Shown one piece after another: positions 10,873 through 21,677 of a stretch of 64,000 nucleotides of DNA. Location of the stretch: NCBI GenBank assembly GCA_013407085.1, contig JACCGJ010018825.1:1-64000 (forward strand), written 5' to 3'. The notes under the pieces are model-generated. The model was not told the origin of the DNA. It saw nothing but the letters and a program-made list of their open reading frames with translations, and ran no database searches. Origin of the DNA: Atriophallophorus winterbourni. Lineage: Eukaryota > Platyhelminthes > Trematoda > Plagiorchiida > Microphallidae. The translations under genes and the position numbers were made by a program. The number at the start of each line of letters is the position of its first letter. The stretch's first letter is position 1.

Positions 10873-11142
10873 TTTGAAGAAATTTTTTTGTATAATCACG
10901 TTGAAAGCAATACAAGATACAGAGGGAGAGAAATGATTTCATTGCTCGATCTAATCTTGACAACTGAAGAAGACTTCGTCGAAAACATTACATACGATTG
11001 TCCGCCAGGTTTGAGCGACCATTTGGTCCTGAATTCTGACTACCTATTTCGAGCAGAGAGAACAAACGCTACAACAAAAATCATCAGAAAAGCATGCCTA
11101 TCTAAATTATCAAACGCCCTAAGTTTGATTAACGATTGGTAA
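10873..11142 (+). pseudogene. CR1-a endonuclease C-terminal part (after CR1-b insertion)
   Basis: Reads NHVESNTRYRGREMISLLDLILT, the S/T-R-Y-R-G..L-L-D-L-I-L-T block, and PPGLSDHLVL, the final S-D-H block of the AP-endonuclease. It resumes CR1-a right after the end of CR1-b homology (the shared TGATTACCTG at about 10863-10872). The linker to RT continues to 11400 with stops. Confidence 0.75.
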
Positions 11143-11418
11143 ATTGAAGGCATCGGAGTAAAAGAGCAGTGTTCTAGCATTTTGACCATGCTTAACCGGG
11201 AAATCAACTCAAACTCAGCATTCGTACCAAAACACCGTGGAAATGCATTCGAATTTAAAATCCGCAGTCGCACTCGGAAATGGATTAAACTGCGAAATAT
11301 GACTTGGAGAAACCATCTTTGTTTAACCACCGATGACACATGGGAGACCTTTTAAAAACTAAGAAACCAGGTAATTAAACTTTTTGCTAAAGACCAAGTA
11401 CAGTATCAAGCTGACATA

Positions 11419-12371
11419 ATGTCCAAATTGAAACGGAATCCCAAGCCTTTTTACCAGATTGTGAACAAGCAGTGTTCAGTGATTCCAGGAGTTGCGGCCT
11501 CACAGACGCCCTCTGTAATGATCACAAATGCAGCTGACACCGCGGATGTTCTGGTTAATTATTATGCTACAGTATATAATCCAAAGAAAATCGCGGATAT
11601 ACAACTGGATCCAGAAATAGCGCAACCTCTACCATTAGACACAATAGGCATTACCAAAGAGGTGCTGGATCTCTACTATCGTTGAATTCCAGAAAATCCC
11701 CAGGTTATGATGAAATTACCCAGAATATACTCAAGCATTGTGCACAAATTCTATGCGGACCTCTGACTCAGTTATTCTGCGGATTGCTGTCACGAAGTGT
11801 CATACCGACTGAATGGAAATCTGGTATAATCTCCCCGATTTTCGAAGGCGGGGCGCGTTTGGAGCTCGCAAATTACAGACCTGTTACATTGTTGTTCGCC
11901 GTATCCAAGGTGCTCGAAAGGATCCTGGCAAACAAACTGAGCAAATACCTTGAGGAAAATTAGCTATTTTAGGGAGCGCAACACGGTTTTAGAAGGGGAT
12001 ACTCCTGCCTTACTAACCTTCTCCTCACCCTTGACGACTGGACTCAAGAAGTAAATGTTGAGGATACCGGCCATGTATGTTACATCGATATGTCGAAAGC
12101 ATTTGACCGTGTAAACCACAGTATTCTCTTGTGAAAGCTGAAACTTAGCAGTATCACTGGCAGACTATCAGCCTGGTTAGAAAATCACCTGACTAATCGG
12201 CTTGATCAAGTCTCTGTGGATGGTGCTCTATCACATCTGGTAGCCGTTACAAGTGGAATGCCTCAGGGATCATTCATCGGACCTATTCTCTTCGCGCTTT
12301 ATCCCCATGGCTTAACGGCTCTCATCAAAGGTAAGATCGAACCGTTCGCGGACGATATAAAAGTGTGGTAG
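11419..12371 (+). pseudogene. CR1-a reverse transcriptase, frameshifted
   Basis: Linker with NPKPFYQIVNKQ (11419-11685). Then NSRKSPGYDEITQNILKH and ANYRPVTLLFAVSKVLERIL (11682-11963). A stop at 11961-11963 follows, then GAQHGFRRGYSCLTNLLLTL, YIDMSKAFDRVNHSIL (first catalytic D) and MPQGSFIGPILFAL, and an F-A-D-D-I-K-V-W block near 12350. The RT motifs are in normal order with few lesions, so this copy is not very old. Confidence 0.8.
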
Positions 12372-13133
12372 ATGATAAGTAAGTCGGAAGACTGCGAACA
12401 TCTCCAGACGAATCTGGACAACCTGCAAGTTTGGTCCCCCCAAAATCGCCTATTTTTCAATTTCCAAAAGTATCACATGTCAAACATTGGCAAATATGTG
12501 GAGTTCCAGCATTATCTTGGAACACACAGCCTCTGCTTGACCATGGATAAAAAGGACTTGGGTGTGTTAATAAGCAACACCCTAGGGATGTCGAGCCACT
12601 GCAACTACGTCTATCGCAAAACATTACAGAAATTTTCACTCCTAAAGAGAAGTTTCGGTAGGTTCTCAAAACAGACAATTTTCTGCATTATAAATACGTA
12701 CATTAGACCCTCGATGGAATATACATTTCGGGCATGGTCGCCATGGCTTAAAAACGATGATGCGATTTTGCCACGAATTTATCATCGAGCTACCAAACTT
12801 GTTGCCGGACGCAGCCGCAAACCATACAATGAGCGAATCAAAACGATAAATTTATTTGATTATCCACGTCGTCGTCTCCGAGGGGATTTGATTCTGGTTT
12901 ACAATAATTTAAATACCGAAAATCACCTACTACAATGCTCATTGAATTTACGGAGCTCGCATAATACAAGAGCTCACACATTTACTCTAACTGTCTCTCA
13001 CTCCAGACTGAACTGCGGACGACATTTTTATGCCCTGCGAGTTCGTTTTACTTGGAACAATCTGAGAGATTATGTTGTAAACTCACCAAATCTGCAAAGT
13101 GTCAAGAGGAGCCTTGATGCCTTTTCACCCTGA
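12372..13133 (+). pseudogene. CR1-a C-terminal domain
   Basis: 253 codons without a stop. It continues from the RT with KKDLGVLISNTLGMSSHC, INTYIRPSMEYTFRAWSPWL, HRATKLVAGRSRKPYNERI and RRLRGDLILVYNNL. This layout (R-P-x-x-E-Y, R-A-T-K-L, R-R-x-R-G-D-L-I) is standard for CR1/jockey-type LINE proteins. A stop at 13131-13133 is followed by about 200 bp of 3' untranslated sequence and the GAATT-repeat tail. Confidence 0.85.
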
Positions 13134-13374
13134 ACACGTGCATCGAAGAAAACCATACAACCTAACACCTAAATTTGTTGCCCCAGAAATCGAGAACAAT
13201 TTCTGCCCTTTGGATTTTTAATTGATTCTTGAACTTCTCAGTAAGCAAACTAATCCCATTTTTGCTTGTTATATTATTCGTTGTTGCCATACTATTCTGT
13301 TGATTTTTGTGAAGCGATGTGCTTCTTGGACCATTAAAATTGAATTGAATTGAATAGGAAATGATTAACAAAGA

Positions 13375-15465
13375 TTCTTTATTTAATCACATCTCATGCA
13401 GCGCTCGCTTTCGAGGCTCAAACACAAGGTCCATTCTCTGACTTGTTCTGACTAGCGAAAATGGTCAAGGATGATATGTATTTTGGAGCATCACTTGGAA
13501 AGAGCGATTATGCAGTCATTATTTTCGGCTAAATATGAAATGAAAAGAGATAGTAACGCTCACAAAATGAAAAGAAACAAGATACGTTGCATTTTCATCG
13601 ACTGAGCACCGATTAACAACGACGTCTTGCAAAGATACTCATTGATATTGAAGAATATCTTCAAAAAATTAGAACTGCACTGTAGATATATTTCAGAAAA
13701 AAGAAAAAAAAGAAACGAATGCGTGATCAGGACTCAAACGCGAAAATGGATAATTGCAGTAAAATATTGCGCAAAGATACCATATACTGCAGGTAACACC
13801 TGAATCCTAATAATCCTACCGTTTTCTGAGTTACAAAGTCAATAAAGTTGTCCAGTTACTATCATAGTCCAATTGTTTAATTACTAAATCGATCTGATGG
13901 AAAAACAGTATAAAAATTGAAACATTTCTTCCAGATCGTGAATAGAAAAGTTTGGATGAAGCCAAATTTTTCAGGTTTATTTTGAAACTGCCAACTGACT
14001 CGATGAATTTTACTAAATATTGTTAAACCAAAACGAGCGCTGATGCTATGTTACGCCTAATTCAGATCACCAATTAATACGAAACCCTGATATTGTCCAG
14101 ATCGTTTTAACCTGTTAGTAAGTTGTAGCAAGGTTACTATCCACCGGAAAAGTGGATTAATCACCCGAAGGTAAAAGGCTTGCAACCGATACGTTTTGTC
14201 CCTCTACAGACCAGTCACGTTGTTTCCAGTTGTCTTTATACGTTTTGAACGATTTGTAGCTAATTAACTCAACAGGAATCTAGAAAAAGAGCATTTTTGT
14301 CTGAAGCCATTGACTATGTGAACCGAAGCATACTGCTATAAAAATTGGAGCAGCTTTGGTTAGGTGGCAGATTATTGCCATGAATACAGGTAGGGTCATC
14401 ACTATTATCTTCAATGAAGCACTATCCAGTCAATATAATTTAAATGTTTTACACCTCTAGGGTCAGTATTGAAGCCCATACTCTTTTCAGTTTATGCAAG
14501 CGATATACCTGAAATCCTACGCAGTAAAGTCATTTAATTTGCGAATAAAATCAAAGTTTGGACTATTTTGCGCACCGCAGAAGATGTCCACATTTAACAA
14601 TAATATTACGATGCCCTCAATAAGTAGTCCTCACAAAACTGCCTACCATTCAACATCCAAAATTTTTAAATTTTTAATGTCTGTTAATGCCAGAGATTTC
14701 CATATTCTCTGGGATCTTAGCCACTTTCACCGTTTAGAAATCAGAAACACGTAGATGTGTGAATAAGCTGTAACTTGTAGTCTTTACGGCAGTGTTTTGT
14801 GGTATGCAAAATTTCCTGCCATACCTTAACACTGTCCAGAAGTTTCTTCGGTAGTTTGAAAAAGCTAGTACGCCAAGGGATAATTGGCACTTCTATCCGG
14901 GCAACTATGAAGTACGCTGTTCAAATGATCTTTATTGATACAACACGATACGGCTTTGCTGCAACTCGTATACCACCTCTCTACATAACTGGTGACCAGA
15001 CTATACAACAAGCCGTACGAAGAGAGGATTGCCTCTTTGAACCTATTCGACTTTTCGAGCCGCCGGGTCAGCGTTGTTTTGATGTTGCTGTTTATCATTC
15101 TAAACAATGTGAATCACCAACTTGAACAACTTTTCCATCAACAAGAATCACGGGGTAGTAGATATTATGACTACAATTCAACCATTCCACAATCCAGGTC
15201 AAATTGTCGAAGGTTCTTTTTCGCTGTCCGAGTTTGTTTCATATTTAAAGCTCTGCCCCACAAATCATTTGTGCATCTAGCCTAAACATGCATAAGTCTA
15301 AACGTGACAAGTATATAATGAACAAATCTAACCTCGCACCTCATTACATTAGCTGACTTTTCATATTGACATAAAGATCTTTGTTGTCTTTATGCATATC
15401 AGAAATTTTTAATTGATATTTACTGTAAAGCATTTGCTTTTTGGATCAATAAAACTTTGAATTAT
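13375..15465 (+). mobile_element. CR1-a copy 2, heavily decayed
   Basis: Starts in the endonuclease end (RFRGSNTRSI at about 13405, then LVLTSENGQG). Further on are YRPVTLFPVVF (about 14200) and a remnant of the first RT aspartate block (AIDYVNRSILL, about 14305). The C-terminal region (14992-15285: YNKPYEERIASLNLFDF, SNCRRFFFAVRVCF) parallels that of copy 1. The 3' end at about 15420-15465 (GGATCAATAAAACTTTGAAT) resembles the CR1-a end at 13330. Many stops; no intact frame. Confidence 0.65.
14992..15285 (+). pseudogene. CR1-a copy 2 C-terminal remnant
   Basis: Aligns by eye with the CR1-a copy 1 region at about 12820-13090: N-K-P-Y-E-E-R-I, L-N-L-F-D, S-R-S-N-C-R-R and F-A-V-R-V-C-F match the corresponding blocks. 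Upstream frames (14494-14754 and 14799-15125) are remnants of the same domain in shifted frames. Confidence 0.65.
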
Positions 15466-15764
15466 TTTGAATTATCACCAACAGCTTACGGCTTTTGATG
15501 ATTTAACCCAAGAAACATGAACCACATTATTGAGTTTTCATTACCTTGCGAAGCCAAAAACAGCTTTTTATATATTTTAAGTGTATTTTCATAGCTACAT
15601 CACACCGTGTCGGTAAAGAGATTCTGAACATCTTTAATAAATTGTCCCGAGAATTTGTGCAAATAAACCTGAATATTTAACACAAAATATATGAACAGTA
15701 ATTGTTTAATCGCATAATGTTGAGAAATCCAGCGTTTTGTAGGTTAACAGATTATTTTCGGCAA

Positions 15765-16140
15765 TGTACAACTATAACTTGAATGAACAAGATCTTCACG
15801 AGGACATTAATGAGGTCATAGAATGGTCTGCTACACCGGATCAACCAGTTGTATATACAAAGACCTATCTCTCGTCTAATATCTTTAGGAAGCTTGATGT
15901 TTCTGGACCAGAAGGCAAACTTTAGATTTATGGGGTGCTGAAAGTTCGTGAATACGGTAACGAGGTTACAGCGGACTTTAAGTGAAATAATCAATATGCA
16001 TCTGCTACACAACACGACTTTGATCGGTTTTATCCAACAGACTAACTGAGGTTTTCATATCACTATACTATGCATTCGTGTGACCGCATCTTGAGTATTG
16101 AGATCAGGCACAAACAAATTATTTGGAAAAAAATATTTCC
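15765..16140 (+). pseudogene. CR1-like C-terminal fragment
   Basis: A plus-strand reading with stops gives NEQDLHEDINEVIEW, KVREYGNEVTADFK and a following H-D-F-D-R-F stretch. This resembles the region just after the RT palm of CR1-type LINEs (D-L-x-x-D-I-x-x-V-x-x-W; D-F-K/R-x). It abuts the (ATAA)n tail of CR1-b copy 2, which may have inserted here. Family unclear. Confidence 0.4.
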
Positions 16141-16164
16141 AAGCTCGAATGTATATAGCGTCGT

Positions 16165-16166
16165 GA

Positions 16167-16197
<31 letters not shown>

Positions 16198-16990
16198 GTC
16201 AATTTATTTTTAGAAATCCGAAACATGTTAATCATGATCAATAATTTAAAAAGGGTTTGTACAATCAGATTGTGGTATGAACATTTGCAAAAACAAATTT
16301 CAAGGTCATTTCTTCAGCGAAATTCATCGTCTAATAAATATAAAGGTGACATTATTTAAAAGTTGCTTTTAGATAGTCCGTAGTTATCTGATATAGCACA
16401 AAATACAGGTATTGCGAAGAAAAGTCAATGAATGATCCTGGAAGCATTGAGGTTTAACGGATAAGGTCTATCAAGGATATGTGAAAAATATCTATTGTTG
16501 ATGTTCCAAACTTTTTTATTTTGATTGTTCGAAATAAATTGATCTTCCCTGAATATGAATATGTCCGCTGGGCGAAGGTAATTTCTTACACTAGGTTGAG
16601 GTCTGGGGGGCCCGTTTCATTTAGGTACGGATTCAGAATTGTGCTGTGAAGAAAATACTCGAAAGCGAGAGAAAGTTGTTTCAAACTTTATAAAATTTAT
16701 TTAGTATTGATACCTAGTAATGCTATCATTATATAATTCATTAGGTAGTACATCTAAGTTAAGAAGATTGCAAATTTGATCTGTGGTAAGAAATGAAGCC
16801 TGATGTGATTTGAATTCATTTAAAGAGGAACTGAGTCTTATGTATTTTTTAAGGATATTCCACAGTTTAGCATATTTATTCAAGAAGAAATTAGTCTTTA
16901 CTTTAGTCCGAAACCTTAGTAATTTAATAATTTTTTTACTGTTTCTCAAGTAATACTGCTTTTCTCTTCTATAAAAACACAATCAGTATT
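16165..16990 (-). mobile_element. CR1-b copy 2 (3' end only)
   Basis: Minus-strand copy with the end of the C-terminal domain (16701-16982) and the long 3' untranslated region shared with copies 1 and 3, ending in an ATAA/TTTA microsatellite at 16165-16198. Blocks such as GGAACATCAACAATAGA in the shared 3' region match the other copies. 5' truncated at about 16990. Useful for defining the true 3' end of the CR1-b family. Confidence 0.82.
16701..16982 (-). pseudogene. CR1-b C-terminal end, copy 2
   Basis: 93 codons: YYLRNSKKIIKLLRFRTKVK, NKYAKLWNILKKYIRLSSSL, LNEFKSHQASFLTT and an ending close to NDSITRYQY. It matches residues about 160-244 of the copy 1 C-terminal domain with scattered substitutions. 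The open frame starts inside the domain; this is a truncated relic, not a gene. Confidence 0.8.
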
Positions 16991-17059
16991 AGAAATATAT
17001 GGGATAAACTCCACTGTTAAGTTGACGACAGCCATTACAAAACAGTTGGTGTCACATAA

Positions 17060-18150
17060 TCATGGTTGTCTCAGAATGAGCATGTACTAGCTGCAATAGA
17101 GTACATGTTCAGCGCCGTGAGGAGAGATCGACCTCTTAGTAAGCCGACAGCAGCGGCGATGTTCCTTTTTGATAATTCTATTCCTTTTGAGAAAACTAAT
17201 TTTATTTCTACAACGAACGTGCAGATAATATCTGCCATGCTCAAGCATAAATGTAAATGTGAAGTGTAAAGCGGCGTCTGTCGTAGTCCGAACACTAGCT
17301 TGGAAGAAGATGCACTTTTCCTTATTAGGCCGTAGTATCACATATTGAAATCTTCGGTGATTTAAATCACCTTGAAATAAACTGAGAGTACTAAATCCTC
17401 ACGTCCTCCAGGGAATCTTAAACGGCTTTCTGAACTGGTTACCCAGCTATGCACTTCACCAAAACGTAAACAAACCAACTAGATTCCGGAGGGTCAGTCT
17501 CCATCTATTCCGGACCTAGTTATTCGAACCTTTGAAAGCGGTATAGAAAATTTGGTTTTCATACAACCACTAGGGAAAAACGACCATCTAGTGTTAGCCT
17601 GCGTGTTAAACTTGTCTTTTAGTAAACCCTCACTTGAGGTGTCTCCATAGGATAGCACTACTGATCTACTAGAAGCAGCAGCGCTACTCCCATGGCAAAA
17701 CATCGACCATGTGGATGAGATATGGGGGCAGATCAAGAAAAAATATTCTTTTACTTCAGGATCGAATCGCTCCTCATGTACACTTTCGTAAAATTGTAAA
17801 TCTTAATGGTGGTCAGCCTCAGTCTCCCGAAGCGTACGGCACCGCGATAAAAAAATGTGAGCGCAACAAGCTTTAACTTGGGCCCGTTACAAAGAAGCGC
17901 AAAATATAGCTGTTTCCAAGATACTTGCTGAAATTTTTCTTTCAAAGCGAGACACGCCCAAGCGGCAAATACTCCTCCGAAACGATACTACAGATACGTC
18001 CATCCTGAAGGCTCAACACGAAAAGGATTATGTACCTAGAGAAGAGGCGATGTCTTTGCCGTCTCTGTTAGCTTTGAAAAGGCACTCATGTTTTCCTCGC
18101 GTACAACGTCGACATGAAAGCTCAATCGGATCTGCGCCATCACCTTAGTG
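17060..18150 (+). pseudogene. CR1-like endonuclease and linker remnant
   Basis: Broken plus-strand frames read CRSPNTSLEEDALF (the Y-R-S-P-N block), then EIFGDLNHLEINWEST (a decayed G-D-F-N block), then GQSPSIPDLVI and GKNDHLVLAC (a decayed S-D-H block). A linker to about 18150 follows (TWARYKEAQNIAVSKILAEI). Several stops. It belongs to a CR1/jockey-type LINE different in sequence from CR1-a and CR1-b. No RT follows; BEL/Pao sequence comes next. Confidence 0.6.
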
Positions 18151-18421
18151 TGCACTCAATGAAGGCCCCCTCTACATTGACCTCGCATTCGAGGTACACA
18201 ATGCTCTGGTATCCTACACAATATCTTTACCCATCGCTGAATATATCATAATGGCAATCAGACGTTATTATCTAGTAACAAAGTGAGATAATATCACAAT
18301 GCACAAGACGTTCTCCATGCCTCACACATGTGACAAAATTCACCGGCCATTTTAGCCAGATTGGTTAGAAGCTGGACGTTTTCCATGCCTTACCACAAGC
18401 AATCGAGCTAGCTTGGTCCCT
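18151..18421. other. Unassigned stretch between LINE and BEL relics
   Basis: No recognisable frame. It is likely decayed retroelement sequence; nothing further can be supported. Confidence 0.3.
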
Positions 18422-18969
18422 TTACGTGACAAAACTAGTTCCGGTAACAGCATGCACGTTCGATGATATCGTTGTATTTTGTTCCGGTACAGTCAAATCA
18501 GTCCAGAAGCATGTTTGATCTAATTTGAAATGAATTTCTTCCTTACGTACGGTAGTACGTGATACTACCAGCGTAGCGGCTACTAATTCCAGACACGAAA
18601 TAGTAGCAGGCTTGACTAGAGCAATGCGCGACTGCCAGTAGAGTAGGCAACAATATGAGAGATCCGACTTAGGACCAAATCGAATGTAAATCGCGGCTTC
18701 ATACCTAAGTTCCAACGCATCACAGAATGCATGTAACTGTGGCCGAACTACGTGAGCACCTTTGCGCTTCATAGATCGAGGAATTCTTAGTGATTACGGT
18801 TCCCGAACGTTGGACACCCAGATCTTCCGAACTCGCACATCTGTCAAACATAGTTCAGCATTATTTATTTCTTCCGTCGTTAGCTGTTTACCACATGAGG
18901 CACTATCTTGTACAACCCTTAACTTATCAGGTTTCTTAGGGTTAATATCTGTGTAAAGACAGAAGTCGC
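18422..18969 (-). pseudogene. Older BEL/Pao relic: RT start fused to RNase H region
   Basis: Minus strand. Next to the LTR boundary it reads NPKKPDKLRVVQDSASCGKQL (the N-P-K-K-P..L-R-V-V entry of BEL/Pao RT), then soon LHAFCDALELRYEAAIYIR (the H-x-F-C-D-A-S region that follows RT) and ISCLELVAATLV with FKLDQTCFWTD (RNase H). Most of the RT between these blocks is deleted. The sequence stops at the 3' LTR of the younger BEL element; a gag/protease-like relic at 30296-30960 is probably its other half. Confidence 0.65.
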
Positions 18970-19436
18970 TGTTTAACGCGTAGACCACCCGTTTCTTAGT
19001 TCGAAAATTCAAAACAATGTTTCGAGTTTACTACGGTTCTATTAACAAGATTAATAGACAATAACAATGGACAAAACTCAACTGTACCGGGTTGTACAAA
19101 TGATGTGAGCCAAAAATGCTCAAAGTTTCTAAATGACAACAATAAATTCAGTCAATGCTGACAAGATAGACTGCCAAATGATAAGTGCAAAGGAATAAAA
19201 TTACCAATACAATGGTGAACAATCGTCTCTGTTTTCTCCAAATACCACGAGCAAAATATGTGGAATTTTAATGGCAGCAAAGCAATATAAATTACTTCAG
19301 TATAACATAACGGCGTATACAAGTGCATAAGGAAAATGTGTACAAAAAAACAATGTAAGATAAAATTGTTGAGAATTGAGAAGAATCCGATTGTTCAAAC
19401 AGAAAATAAGAAGGAATTTTACACAAATTTTCGTCA
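18970..19436 (-). repeat. BEL 3' LTR
   Basis: 467 bp, beginning TG and ending CA on the plus strand (TGTTTAACGCG ... TTTCGTCA). It matches 29828-30295 almost throughout with scattered single-base differences. As the element is on the minus strand, this left copy is the 3' LTR. Confidence 0.88.
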
Positions 19437-19455
19437 AGTACACCTCCCACCAAAT
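19437..19455 (-). promoter_or_regulatory. Likely polypurine tract of the BEL element
   Basis: Directly inside the 3' LTR, the minus strand reads GGTGGGAGGTGTACT, a purine-rich run at the position expected for the plus-strand primer of an LTR retrotransposon. Placement supports the call; the sequence alone would not. Confidence 0.55.
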
Positions 19456-19749
19456 TCCTTCTAAACCTGGTTTTCTGAATGAAACTAACTGATTGGTTCC
19501 GCCTCCCTAACCAACTACTCCAATCTTAACCCAAAAAACGCAGGACAAACGGCGAATGACTTTATTGAGTGGCGAGTCACACACGCCACATCGAATTGCT
19601 ATCACTGGACATATGGGGCTTCAATAGAGAAAACGTTTGCCAAACGTAGACTCACCACGTCCTCCAGCTTTGCTTCTGACCCTTTAAGAAGTTCGGGCTT
19701 GCCCTATTTGCGACACCGCGCCAACATCCGGGACTTCGTCTTCTTGAGA

Positions 19750-21018
19750 TCATTCCAGCAGACAAATGTTCCGTATATCGCGGGTAACCAAACCATTCTT
19801 TGTACGAACAACAACAGTCCTGACTAAATTATCTTCACTCACGTGAATATCCACAACAATACCTAGTGGCCAAGCACGCTTCGGAGCTTCAACATTGTTC
19901 ACTAGTACGATATCCCCAACACGGAAAATACGTTTACGATGGATCTACTTCTGTCTTGTCTGTAGCAGTGGTAGATACTCTGAATTCCAGCGCTTCCAGA
20001 AGACGTTCGCCAAGTGCAGCGATTGTTTCCAATTTCTCTTATAACTGTCAACAAACCCATCTTCAGAACGCATTCCATCATTTGAGCGATTCAGCAACAA
20101 GTCGTTGGGACAGAGAGAAAGGGAGTCGATGTCGTTTAAAGGGAAAGGAACAATCGGTCCGTTGTTCAGAATCCGCTTAACTTCAATCAAGGCAGTTTGC
20201 AGGGTCTCGTCGAAAGGTGTTTGTTGTGCGCATGTACCATTCAAAGCACGACGAATTGATCTTATCAATCGTTCCCAAACACCTCCTCGATGACTAGAGT
20301 ATGGAAGTTTAAAACACCATTTAATACGGTGTGAAGCTAGCCTTTCCGATAAACCGTCGCTTTTCAATCCTTTCAACCAAATACGCAGCACTCGTTCAGC
20401 ACCGACGAATTTGGATCCGTTATCTGAATATATGACTTGGGGTTTACCTCGACGACCAATGAAGCGGAAGAGCGCCATCAAAAAGGAATCGGTATCCATC
20501 CATACTTCTATATGAACAGCGCGTGACTGCAAGCAAGTGATCAAACATCCATAACGTTTTTCTACAGATCGACCTCGCTTTACTTCAAACGCTCCAAAAT
20601 AGTCCAATCCAAAAGGATACGAGCCCGTGGCAACGCGAACTGGAGGAAGATCAGCAATCAGTTGAGATGCGGGTCTGGCATCTAAACTTTTGCAGGTGAG
20701 GCATTTTCCAAGTACCCGCTTTATAGATGACAGTCCACCGATAAGCCAAAATTTTCCACGCAGGACGCTAAGGGTCTGCGCTGGTCCTGAATGTCCTTCG
20801 AGCAAATGAACGTTTCGAATCAATAAGTCAGTAACATTATGCTTCTTGGAAAATATTACGGGATGAATGCTTTCAACTGCAAGATCAGATTGCTGCAGTC
20901 TTCCAACAACCTTCAACATACCCTGGTCAATGAAAGGGCGTAATTTACTCAACGATGAAAAATTGACTTTGCAATGTTCACTTAGCACTATGTCTCCAAA
21001 GGCATTCCGCTGCGTCAA
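19750..21018 (-). pseudogene. BEL/Pao integrase with C-terminal extension
   Basis: 357 codons open (21018-19945). An in-frame TAG, probably from TGG, is followed by a further ~64 codons in the same frame to 19750. The HHCC zinc-binding domain is visible (HLLEGHSG ... CLTCK), followed by the catalytic core: D in FGLDYFGAFEV, D in VIYSDNGSKFVG, E in RGGVWERLIRSIRR. The C-terminal part reads WKRWNSEYLPLLQTRQK and then FRVGDIVLVNN, the BEL/Pao-specific tail domain. It would insert the cDNA into the genome. Apart from the premature stop the frame is well kept. Confidence 0.88.
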
Positions 21019-21191
21019 TCGAATAACGTCAGGTTCGGCATTTTGTAATTAATCAAAACCAAGTTTGCCTACCGATAAGGATCTATCGGAATGATGACCA
21101 AACATAACAACAATGTAACGTTTGAAACGGACCAGCCACGCAATGGAGCGTAAAAGTCTTTTCCAACTAGAAAATCAATGAAGAATGTTGT

Positions 21192-21506
21192 CTATTCCTC
21201 GTTCTGAATCCTTTGACCTAATGTTACAATTAACACGCTGAATTCAGCTTGTCCGGTGCGCTGCGGATTAACAATTTCAGGACACGCATCGATGGTTTGT
21301 CTTAGAAAGTCAGGGCCGTTTAACCAAAATTCCAATTGAGACAACTTAATGGCACCCCGTGAGGTCAAATCAGCTGGATTCTGACGGTTACCAACATGCC
21401 TCCACTGGCATGGTATCGTGTGTTCGTGTATGAACGTAAAGCGATTCGCTACAAACGTTGAGAAACGACTAGTTCGATTGGTAATATAATACAAAAAAAA
21501 GTTCAT
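21192..21506 (-). pseudogene. BEL/Pao RNase H end / connection domain
   Basis: 104 codons: YYITNRTSRFSTFVANRFTF (a typical BEL block Y-I-x-N-x-x-x-R-F-x-x-F-V-A-N-R), CQWRHVGNRQNPADLTSRGA (W-R-H-V-x-x-x-x-N-P-A-D-x-x-S-R-G, RNase H end), and FWLNGPDFL. It lies between CR1-c and the integrase. The RNase H start and the end of RT are lost at the CR1-c/Gypsy-1 insertion region. Confidence 0.85.
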
Positions 21507-21677
21507 ATCAATTGGACGAAGTTTTCGAATATTCTTAGAACCTACGACTGGACAGAATTCTTTCTTTCCTCAAACTCTGCGCGCATCTCTTCGATTTTTC
21601 ATGATGACATCTCAGCATGCATTCGAAGTTCGTCTTCCTCTCATATTAGGAAGCGTAAGCGGGACCCAATAAACCTT

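Larger units (their letters stand above)
6150..13358 (+). mobile_element. CR1-like LINE CR1-a, copy 1, interrupted by S and CR1-b
   Basis: ORF1 (6280-7330), endonuclease start (7331-7725), then after the CR1-b insertion (7726-10872) the endonuclease end, RT and C-terminal domain (10873-13133), and a 3' end at 13320-13358 with GAATTGAATTGAAT, a short repeat tail typical of CR1-type LINEs. Without its insertions it is about 3.8 kb. About 65 codons of endonuclease are missing across the CR1-b insertion, so some target sequence was lost or had decayed. The 5' boundary is approximate. Several stops and frameshifts make it inactive. Confidence 0.78.
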